NCBI RefSeq assembly: GCF_000483485.1
Contig: NZ_KI519609.1
Span: 355,026-419,025, forward strand
Direction of reading: 5' to 3'
From: Thiomicrorhabdus chilensis DSM 12352
GTDB lineage: Bacteria; Pseudomonadota; Gammaproteobacteria; Thiomicrospirales; Thiomicrospiraceae
Length of the DNA: 64,000 nucleotides
Part shown: in pieces, positions 43,428 through 50,592 of the stretch
Layout of the letters: every line of letters begins with the position of its first letter
How positions within the stretch are numbered: position 1 is the first letter of the stretch
Notes under the pieces: generated by a model
Seen by the model: the letters and a program-made list of their open reading frames with translations, nothing else
The model's database searches: none
What the model was told of the DNA's origin: nothing
Position numbers and translations under genes: made by a program

Positions 43428-44363
43428 ATGAAAAGCTTGAAAAAACTGGTGGGGTTTTTAATGGTGCTGTGGGGGCTTTCTTCGCAATCCGCGCTGGGAT
43501 TTGAGGTGAAGTTTGAGCCGGTTGCCGATCAGGTCTATGCCTACGTTGGCCCTTTGACGAATCGTACCGAAGAAAATCTGGGGCTGAACAACAATATCGG
43601 TCTGGTGGTCACGAGTGAAGGAGCGGTGCTGATTGACTCCGGTGCCGGCAATCCTTCAGCCAAAGCCTTGGAGCAGGCCGCCAAGCGCATTACCGACCAG
43701 CAGATTGTGGCTGTCATCAACACCGGCAGCCAAGATCATCGCTGGTTGGGAAACGACTATTTTGCGGCCAAGGGAGCGAAAGTGTATGCGTTGGCCAAAA
43801 CCGTGGCCACCCAGAAAAGCATGGCATTAGGGCATATCGAGAAAATGACAAAAGTCTCGACCCTGTTCGCCACGACCCAGCCGGCCTATGCAGCCAACCC
43901 TTTTGAAGGTGAGACAGGTAAATTCAGTGTGGGAGGCGTGGACTTTGAACTGCTTTTCTTGGGGGATGCTCACTTTCCTGGCGATGCAGTCTTGTGGCTG
44001 CCCAATCAGAAGGTGTTGTTTTCCGGCGACTTGATCTATGTTGACCGCATGCTGGGAGTGCATCCTTTTTCTAAGGTGAACTCTTGGCAGCAGGCCTTTC
44101 ATAAGGCGGAATCGTTTCCAGCCAAGGTGATCGTGCCGGGGCACGGACAGGTGTGTGATTGGAAAAAGGCACGACGCGATACCGGTGACTATTTGGATAA
44201 GTTGGTGGAGGTGATGTCGGCCGCTGCAGACGAAATGTTGGGTGTGGATCAGGCGGTGGCAGACAATGCGGATTGGCCGGAATTCAAACATCTGGAGCAT
44301 TACGATTCCTGGCATAAAACCATTTTAAACCGAACCTATCTGCAATTTGAACAGGGTATGTAA
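43428..44363 (+). CDS. Secreted MBL-fold protein of the arsenic operon
   Basis: A 311-residue protein with a signal peptide (MKSLKKLVGFLMVLWGLSSQSALG) after GGAGTGGGA. The fold motifs are FEPVADQVYAYVGPL, LGLNNNIGLVVTSEGAVLIDSGAGN, FLGDAHFPGDAVLWL, VLFSGDLIYVDRM and VIVPGHGQVCD. The usual THxHxDH is replaced by NTGSQDHRWLGN, which keeps only the DH pair. It is a paralogue of the protein at 37.7 kb. Its first place in an ArsR-controlled operon suggests a periplasmic job linked to arsenic or thiolated arsenic; this is inference. Confidence 0.8.
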   Translation: MKSLKKLVGFLMVLWGLSSQSALGFEVKFEPVADQVYAYVGPLTNRTEENLGLNNNIGLVVTSEGAVLIDSGAGNPSAKALEQAAKRITDQQIVAVINTGSQDHRWLGNDYFAAKGAKVYALAKTVATQKSMALGHIEKMTKVSTLFATTQPAYAANPFEGETGKFSVGGVDFELLFLGDAHFPGDAVLWLPNQKVLFSGDLIYVDRMLGVHPFSKVNSWQQAFHKAESFPAKVIVPGHGQVCDWKKARRDTGDYLDKLVEVMSAAADEMLGVDQAVADNADWPEFKHLEHYDSWHKTILNRTYLQFEQGM

Positions 44364-44369
44364 GTCGGT

Positions 44370-45350
44370 ATGTTTGAGCTGTTCGACCTTATTGGAAACT
44401 GGGTTGCGTATGATTTGCTGACACTGGCCAGCGACAGTGCCTCGGGTGCGGCCATTCAGTTTTTTGTGATGGATGCCCTGAAGATATTCTTTTTGCTGGT
44501 GGTGATTATTTACGCCATGGGTTTGCTCAGGGCGTTTGTCTCTACCGAACGCATTCGCGCGCTTGTTGCAGGCAAACCTTTGTGGGTAGGGCGTTCGATG
44601 GCGATTGGTCTTGGATCGGTCACACCGTTTTGTTCGTGCTCGTCGGTGCCGCTGTTTATCGGTTTTGTGGAAGCGCGCATTCCGGTGAGTATTACGTTTG
44701 CCTTTTTGATTGCCAGTCCGATGGTCAATGAAGTGGCGGTCGTGTTGCTGGTCTCGCTTCTGGGCTGGGAGGTGGCATTGTGGTATGTGCTTGCCGGTTG
44801 GGCCGTGGCCTATGTCGGCTCGGTGGTGATCGGCTGGTTCAAGCCAGAGCGTTGGGTGGAGTCCTATGTATGGGATATTCAACGCCGCCAGCAGCAGGAA
44901 GCCTTTGCACAGGCCAACGGTTTCAAGGCGCGGCATGATTTCGCGTGGAACGAAGTGAAGGTCATCGTAAGACGCATCTGGCACTGGGTGATCATCGGTA
45001 TCGGTTTGGGCGCCTTGTTTCACGGTTATGTACCCGAAGCGTGGGTGACGGCCACCCTGGCCGACGCGGCTAATTGGTGGAGCGTGCCGGCTGCGGTATT
45101 GTTGGGTGTGCCGCTTTATTCCAACGCCACCGGGGTGATTCCAGTGGTAGAGGCGATGCTGGGTAAAGGTGTGCCGTTAGGCACAAGCCTGGCGTTGATG
45201 ATGAGCATCGCGGCGCTGTCTTTGCCCGAACTGTTGATTTTAAGAAAAGTGATCCGTTGGCCGGCTTTGGCGCTGTTTGTGGCGGTGTTGGTCGTGGCGT
45301 TTATTTTGGTGGGTTATTTGTTTAATTGGTTAGGGCAGTGGATGGTATGA
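44370..45350 (+). CDS. ArsP-like permease (PF03773 family)
   Basis: A 326-residue membrane protein of the predicted-permease family that includes ArsP, with about eight helices. Signatures: GLGSVTPFCSCSSVPLFIGFVEARIP (Cys-Ser-Cys near residue 90), FLIASPMVNEVAVVLL and, in the second half, GVPLYSNATGVIPVVEAML. ArsP exports trivalent organoarsenicals; other members are linked to Cu/Zn efflux. It starts seven bases after the MBL stop and its stop overlaps the next start (ATGA). Confidence 0.82.
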   Translation: MFELFDLIGNWVAYDLLTLASDSASGAAIQFFVMDALKIFFLLVVIIYAMGLLRAFVSTERIRALVAGKPLWVGRSMAIGLGSVTPFCSCSSVPLFIGFVEARIPVSITFAFLIASPMVNEVAVVLLVSLLGWEVALWYVLAGWAVAYVGSVVIGWFKPERWVESYVWDIQRRQQQEAFAQANGFKARHDFAWNEVKVIVRRIWHWVIIGIGLGALFHGYVPEAWVTATLADAANWWSVPAAVLLGVPLYSNATGVIPVVEAMLGKGVPLGTSLALMMSIAALSLPELLILRKVIRWPALALFVAVLVVAFILVGYLFNWLGQWMV

Positions 45351-45832
45351 CGATTCAATTTCAGGTGTTTAAGAGAGTTTTAACCGAACATCCCGAAAAG
45401 ACGTTACGGTTTGTATTGCTCGATTCCAAGCCGGTTCCGGCGCATTTTCACATTACCGATGTGGGGAGCGTTTTTCGCCACTTCATCGATTGCGGTGGAC
45501 AGGTTCGCGAGGAGTCTTATGTGCAAATTCAGTTGTGGTTAGGAGCCGATAGAGAGCACCGTTTAACTGCCGAGACGGCCAGTAAAATTTTGCATCAGAG
45601 TCAGGAAGTATTAACAAAGTTACCGCATTTAGCGCATTCTGAGGTCATGATTGAATATCAGACGGATCTGATGGCGCTCTATTCTATTGATGAAGTTGAA
45701 GTCGGCGAATTTGAAATCGTATTCAGCCTGGCGGCCACGCAGACGCAATGCCTGGCGGCTTTGCGTCATGAACAGGAAAAACAGCTTGGCCAAGCCACAG
45801 CCTGTTGCGCCAAGAGCAGCTGTTGTGGCTGA
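45347..45832 (+). CDS. DUF6428-type protein with Cys-rich tail
   Basis: A 161-residue protein (MTIQFQVFKRVLTEHPEKTLRFVLLD...) whose ATG overlaps the permease stop as ATGA, so translation is coupled. Members of this family are found beside arsenic genes; no activity is known. The last residues, ACCAKSSCCG, form two Cys pairs that could bind arsenite. The frame also opens at 45326, but that start is unlikely. Confidence 0.75.
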   Translation: MTIQFQVFKRVLTEHPEKTLRFVLLDSKPVPAHFHITDVGSVFRHFIDCGGQVREESYVQIQLWLGADREHRLTAETASKILHQSQEVLTKLPHLAHSEVMIEYQTDLMALYSIDEVEVGEFEIVFSLAATQTQCLAALRHEQEKQLGQATACCAKSSCCG

Positions 45833-45886
45833 TCTGGCTTGCGATTTAAGGGTGATTTAAGGTAATGAATTTATAAGGAGTTAAAA

Positions 45887-46525
45887 ATGATGGTGAGTAT
45901 AAAAGGCAATAAGCCATTGCGTTTTTTTGCAATGGCAATGATCGTTTTATTAGTGGTGGCGCATTTTATGGATCAGGTCGATCTGACCGAGGTGTCGTTT
46001 TTATGGCTGATGATCGCCATGGCCTTGAACGCCATTCAGGCATCCTTCAGCGGATTTTGTCCAATGTTCAAGAATGCCCGTGGTGAATGTGTCGCCTGTG
46101 GCGTGGTGTGCGATTCCGACAAAAGTCAGGCTAAAGATTTGGGTTGTTGCTCAACTCCCTCCGGCAATGCAAGCACGGGCGGAAACGAGAACTGTTGTTC
46201 CGGTGACTCCAAGACCTCCTCGGGATGTTGTAGCGGGACGCAAGAATCCAAGTCGTCTTGTTGTGCCGATCAGGAGGCTTTGCTGATAAAAGTATTGGGA
46301 ACCGGATGCGCCAGCTGCAACAACACGGTCAAGCTGATTGAGGAAGCGGCGCAGCATAAAGGAGTTTGCGTGGCGGTTGCCAAGGTGGAGGATGTGGCGG
46401 AAATTGCGGCTTACGGCGTCCTCTCGACACCGGCGGTGGTGATTCACAACCAGGTGGTGCACTCCGGTTCGATCCCCACTCGAAAGCAGGTGGATGAGTG
46501 GTTGGACACTTCAAAAAGTCAATGA
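45887..46525 (+). CDS. Membrane-anchored Cys-rich thioredoxin-like protein
   Basis: A 212-residue protein in three parts. The N-terminus has two membrane helices of the DUF2892/YgaP-like type ending in FSGFCPMFKNARGECVACGV. A linker of about 60 residues is packed with Cys pairs (LGCCST, ENCCSGD, SGCCSG, SSCCADQ). The C-terminus is a redox-active-disulfide-2-type thioredoxin domain with GTGCASCNNTV and GVLSTPAVVIHNQVV. AAGGAG precedes the start. It may bind or reduce arsenic at the membrane, or pass electrons to partners; inferred from context. Confidence 0.8.
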   Translation: MMVSIKGNKPLRFFAMAMIVLLVVAHFMDQVDLTEVSFLWLMIAMALNAIQASFSGFCPMFKNARGECVACGVVCDSDKSQAKDLGCCSTPSGNASTGGNENCCSGDSKTSSGCCSGTQESKSSCCADQEALLIKVLGTGCASCNNTVKLIEEAAQHKGVCVAVAKVEDVAEIAAYGVLSTPAVVIHNQVVHSGSIPTRKQVDEWLDTSKSQ

Positions 46526-46594
46526 AGGTGATTCATAGGCTTGTCATATTGACGTGGTCTAATAGGCCACACTAAATTTTGAGAGGAAAGACCC

Positions 46595-47611
46595 ATGACG
46601 ATTAAAGTGGCGATAAACGGTTTTGGCAGAATGGGGCGCTTGGCGTTGCGCGTCGCCTATGATTGGCCGGGAGTGGAGTTTGTGCACATTAATGAGACCG
46701 CGACCGATGCCTATGGTTCGGCGCATCTTCTGAACTTCGATTCGGCGCACGGTCGCTGGCATCATCAGGCCACCGAGGATGCGGATCAGATTGTAATCGG
46801 CGATCATGCCATCAGTTACACGCAAAATTCGGCCATCGGCGATACCGACTGGGCCGCGCTTGAGGTGGATGTGGTGCTGGAGTGTACCGGAGCATTTCGT
46901 ACCCTTGAAAAGCTTCAGCCTTATCTGGATCAGGGCATTAAACAGGTGATTGTGGCCGCACCCATGAAAGAGGGCATTAAGAATATCGTCATGGGGGTGA
47001 ATGATGACATTTTCGAGGCGGGCAAAGACCGAGTCATCACTGCGGCTTCCTGCACCACCAACTGTATTGCGCCGGTGATTAAGGTGTTGCATGAGCAGAT
47101 CGGCATTCAGCACGGCATGATCACCACCATGCACGACCGCACCAATACTCAAAAAGTGGTGGATCATGGACATAAGGACTTAAGACGTGCACGTGCCGGG
47201 TTTGAATCTTTGATTCCCACCACCACCGGTTCGGCCAAGGCGATCGGTACGATTTTTCCGGAACTGAATGGGCGCTTGAATGGTTTGGCGGTGCGTGTGC
47301 CTTTGATGAACGCTTCTTTGACCGACTTGGTGTTGGAGATGAAACGCGAAACCTCGGTGGATGAAGTCAATTCACTGTTCAAACAAGCGTCTGAAAGCTA
47401 TCTGAAAGACATTTTGGGCTATGAAGAACGTCCGTTGGTGTCGGTGGATTACGAAGGCGAACTGTGCTCGGCGGTGATTGATGCGCCTTCTACTATGGTG
47501 GTTGACGGCACTCAACTGAAGGTGTTGGCCTGGTACGACAATGAGATCGGTTATGTGGCGCGCATGATGGAGTTGGCCATCAAGGTCGGTTCCATGAATC
47601 AGGCTGGCTAA
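46595..47611 (+). CDS. ArsJ-associated glyceraldehyde-3-phosphate dehydrogenase
   Basis: A complete GAPDH of 338 residues: [13 protein letters not shown], the catalytic Cys in [10 protein letters not shown], His in a TMHDRTN..QKVVD context (variant of the usual HSYT) and WYDNEIGY. Next to arsJ, GAPDH of this type uses arsenate in place of phosphate to form 1-arseno-3-phosphoglycerate, which ArsJ then exports. The DRTN variant and the position support the arsenic form over the glycolytic enzyme. GAGAGGAAAG precedes the start. Confidence 0.92.
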   Translation: MTIKVAINGFGRMGRLALRVAYDWPGVEFVHINETATDAYGSAHLLNFDSAHGRWHHQATEDADQIVIGDHAISYTQNSAIGDTDWAALEVDVVLECTGAFRTLEKLQPYLDQGIKQVIVAAPMKEGIKNIVMGVNDDIFEAGKDRVITAASCTTNCIAPVIKVLHEQIGIQHGMITTMHDRTNTQKVVDHGHKDLRRARAGFESLIPTTTGSAKAIGTIFPELNGRLNGLAVRVPLMNASLTDLVLEMKRETSVDEVNSLFKQASESYLKDILGYEERPLVSVDYEGELCSAVIDAPSTMVVDGTQLKVLAWYDNEIGYVARMMELAIKVGSMNQAG

Positions 47612-47624
47612 AGACATGGGAATC

Positions 47625-47647
47625 ACCAGGCCTGCTGGTTTTGAAAA
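47625..47647. repeat. CAGGCCTG element between GAPDH and arsJ
   Basis: The core lies at 47627-47634 as ACCAGGCCTGCTGGT followed by TTTGAAAAGG. It lies directly before the arsJ ribosome site. Confidence 0.6.
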
Positions 47648-47657
47648 GGAAGGTTTT

Positions 47658-48863
47658 ATGAATCCGATGCAACAATATGCGATTGTGACCGCCAATTATT
47701 GGGCGTTTACTCTGACCGACGGTGCCTTGCGCATGCTGATTCTGCTGTTTTTTTATCAGCAGGGATTCACACCGTTTGAGATTGCGATGCTGTTTGTGCT
47801 CTATGAGTTTTTCGGTATCGTCACTAATCTGATCGGTGGTTGGCTGGGCGCAAAAATGGGGCTGAAGCTCACCATGGACGTGGGTTTGGCGTTGCAAATC
47901 GCGGCCTTGATGATGCTGACAGTCAATCCAGAGTGGCTCACGGTGTTTTATGTGATGATCGCCCAAGCTTTGTCGGGAATCGCCAAAGACCTCAACAAGA
48001 TGAGTGCCAAAAGCAGCATCAAAAGCCTAGCCAGCGAGGCAGAAGGTCAGCTTTACCGTTGGGTGGCGCTGCTCACCGGTTCTAAAAACGCCTTGAAGGG
48101 CGTGGGTTTTTTTATCGGGGCTTTTCTGCTTGCCAGCGTCGGCTTTGAAAACGCCCTTTACGTTCTGACAGGCCTGTTGGTTTTGGCTTTGTTGGTGTCT
48201 TTAGTGTTTTTGGATAACCGTCTGGGACGGGCTAAAAACAAGCCAAAATTCAGCGAACTGTTTTCCAAAAGCCCGGCGGTCAACGGCTTGTCGGCGGCGC
48301 GATTTTTCTTGTTTGGCGCACGCGATATCTGGTTTGTGGTGGCGCTTCCGGTCTATCTGGCGAGCGTTTTAGGATGGACGCATACTGAAATTGGCGCTTA
48401 CTTGGCGTTTTGGGTTATTGGATACGGCTTGATTCAGGCGGCCGCGCCTAAATTGACCGGCATTCGGGGGGGGGATCGTCAGGCGACTCCATCCTTACCA
48501 CCCACGGCCAGAACCGCCATGTTGCTCGCGTTCGCCTTGGCTACTATTCCGCTGGTGATGGGATTAACCCTGAGTTTTGAACCGCAATGGATTCTGCTGA
48601 TTGGTTTAATCGTCTTTGCGGTGGCATTTGCCCTCAACTCAGCGGTGCACTCTTATCTGATTGTTTCTTATGCCGATGCCGACGGCACCTCAAAAGATGT
48701 CGGCTTTTACTATATGGCCAACGCCGGTGGGCGTTTGGCCGGCACCTTGTTGTCCGGGTACGTTTACCAAGTGGCGGGAATGGAGGCCTGTCTGTTTGTC
48801 GCCGCCGCCTTTGTGGTCATTGCCGGTGCCCTGGCGGGCCGCATTGCCCCGCAAAGCCTTTAA
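47658..48863 (+). CDS. arsJ: Organoarsenical efflux MFS transporter ArsJ
   Basis: ArsJ exports 1-arseno-3-phosphoglycerate, which breaks down outside to arsenate. The 401-residue protein has twelve membrane helices and starts MNPMQQYAIVTANYWAFTLTDGALRMLILLFFYQ (split by helices), the family's hallmark, with SGIAKDLNKMSAKSSIK and VALLTGSKNALKGVG. The ATG at 47658 follows GGAAGG; the frame opens at 47616. A run of nine G at 48466-48474 lies in a cytoplasmic loop (RGGD) and could be a slippage site. Confidence 0.93.
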   Translation: MNPMQQYAIVTANYWAFTLTDGALRMLILLFFYQQGFTPFEIAMLFVLYEFFGIVTNLIGGWLGAKMGLKLTMDVGLALQIAALMMLTVNPEWLTVFYVMIAQALSGIAKDLNKMSAKSSIKSLASEAEGQLYRWVALLTGSKNALKGVGFFIGAFLLASVGFENALYVLTGLLVLALLVSLVFLDNRLGRAKNKPKFSELFSKSPAVNGLSAARFFLFGARDIWFVVALPVYLASVLGWTHTEIGAYLAFWVIGYGLIQAAAPKLTGIRGGDRQATPSLPPTARTAMLLAFALATIPLVMGLTLSFEPQWILLIGLIVFAVAFALNSAVHSYLIVSYADADGTSKDVGFYYMANAGGRLAGTLLSGYVYQVAGMEACLFVAAAFVVIAGALAGRIAPQSL

Positions 48864-48889
48864 AGAAGCAAGCACGACGCTGTTTGAAT

Positions 48890-48915
48890 AAAAGTGAACA
48901 GGCCTGTTCACTTTT
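48890..48915. terminator. 26-bp perfect palindrome centred on CAGGCCTG
   Basis: AAAAGTGAACAGG pairs exactly with CCTGTTCACTTTT. It lies about 27 bases after the arsJ stop and probably ends the operon. Confidence 0.7.
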
Positions 48916-49107
48916 CAAGGTCGTGTCTGATTATTGCTCGTTGTGCCTGCCGTTTGTGTATTCCTCTATGTCATTTGGGTTTTATCGGACATTGCAATTG
49001 CCCTGGCATCCCGAGCATAGCGAGGGATCTCTTAATCGTCGCACAAAAGGCTGGATATCCTTCAGCTACGCTTCACGATGCCGCCGAATGGTTGGCTTTT
49101 GGTCGTT

Positions 49108-50250
49108 TCAACCTTGTAACAAACGCGCCCTCAGCTTCAATCCCACATAGTTGCCCATCAGCGCAAACACAAACCATACCCAGCCATGTGCGCTGCCCGA
49201 GGCGATTCCGCTGAAAAATGCGCCGATATTGCAGCCTGATGCCATCACCGCGCCAAAGCCCATAATCAGGCCTCCCGCCATGCTGCCCAGCATGCCTTTG
49301 GTGGTCATCGGAATTTTGGCTCTGGGGTGCGCAATCGAGACAATCAGCGCGCCCAATATCACACCGATGGTGGTTAAGCTCACCGGATTCTCGAACAGTC
49401 CTTGATTTAAGCGCGTGGTGTTTTCCATGCTGTAATCCCAAAATCGCCAGTCGATTGGCAGTTGCAGCAGGTCGATGACACGGCTGCCCCAATAGGGAAA
49501 GATCGAGCTGATCGACCAGGGCGAACCGGATACAAATAACAATAGGGCGTTCAAAACAGCCAGGCTCAACGCCGCCAGCAGAAAAGGGTGAACAGCTCTT
49601 TTGGACGCTTTTTTGTCATAAAGCGGTTCCAGTGTGGCATGGCGTCGCTTTTCGATTTTGGTCAGCAGCAGATACAGGCCTGCCAGTATTGCAATCTGTA
49701 TGAATGCACCTAACCTCCAACCAAATTTCAGTTGAAATGCAAAGGGTTCCAAGCTGGGCAAGTTCTGCCAGTCATTGTAAGTGAAAGCCGCCAAGGTGCC
49801 GCCCACCATCATGAAAAACAAGGTAGTGAAAGACAAAGGCTGAAGTTGCCCGACTCGATTCAGCGTGCCGGAGGTACAGCCGCAGCCAATCTGCATGCCA
49901 ATGCCAAATAGAAAGGCACCGATTGGAATAGCCAGACTCAAACTGCGAATGAATCCTGTGAAATTATGCTGTTGCCACTGCTCCACCGCCAACAAGGGTG
50001 CGAACAGCACAATCGCCAAGCCCAGCATCCAGATGATGGCGCGCATGCCCGAAGTCTTACCTTCATTCAGCAGGGATCGGAAACTGCTGCTGAATCCATA
50101 TTGGAAATAGTTCAGTGTCGCACCCAGCAAAGCTCCAATCAGGATCAACCCCCATAGGTCGTTCACTGAGGAGGGATTAGACCATAAAGTCAGACCTATA
50201 AAAGTTGCCAACAGTAGGCCGGGGATGAGGAGTAAGGGCACCATATTCAT
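49108..50250 (-). CDS. YeeE/YedE family (TsuA-like) thiosulfate permease
   Basis: A 380-residue membrane protein with the two-repeat YeeE/YedE fold. The conserved Cys motifs that pass thiosulfate sulfur are present: GMQIGCGCTSGTLNRVGQL in the first half and VMASGCNIGAFFSG in the second. TsuA of this family imports thiosulfate. This form is a single fused polypeptide. It stands alone. In a sulfur oxidiser cytoplasmic thiosulfate may feed assimilation. Confidence 0.88.
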   Translation of the reverse strand: MNMVPLLLIPGLLLATFIGLTLWSNPSSVNDLWGLILIGALLGATLNYFQYGFSSSFRSLLNEGKTSGMRAIIWMLGLAIVLFAPLLAVEQWQQHNFTGFIRSLSLAIPIGAFLFGIGMQIGCGCTSGTLNRVGQLQPLSFTTLFFMMVGGTLAAFTYNDWQNLPSLEPFAFQLKFGWRLGAFIQIAILAGLYLLLTKIEKRRHATLEPLYDKKASKRAVHPFLLAALSLAVLNALLLFVSGSPWSISSIFPYWGSRVIDLLQLPIDWRFWDYSMENTTRLNQGLFENPVSLTTIGVILGALIVSIAHPRAKIPMTTKGMLGSMAGGLIMGFGAVMASGCNIGAFFSGIASGSAHGWVWFVFALMGNYVGLKLRARLLQG

Positions 50251-50592
50251 TTATCTGCTGTTTGAAATCACATTTCATATTAATAAGTTTTGTTTATTAA
50301 AGATAATAAATAAATTCTATGTATGGATTATTCATGAAGTGAATTTATGAGAGTCCTATTTTTATAAAAAGGACTGATATCAGAGGATTTTAATGTGTAT
50401 GTTTGAGATGAAAAAGTTATTTCAAATCAATTTAGTAAGTAATTAACCCTAAGGGGTGATGGCGTCGTTAAGCCTTTTTTATATACTGAAGCTGTAGATA
50501 AACAATACGTTCAAATTAAGTTGATGAGCCTTGATTAGCATGGTTTATGTCTTGGTTTGAATGGCGTTTTTTCAGCAACAAGGAGACTTAGA
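50251..50592. other. AT-rich intergenic gap before the choice-of-anchor protein
   Basis: About 340 bases with no coding sequence. A hairpin (AGTCCT with AGGACT around TTTTTATAAAA, 50352-50375) lies in the middle. The divergent promoters of the permease and the anchor-O gene must lie here, but no clear consensus was recognised. Confidence 0.45.
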
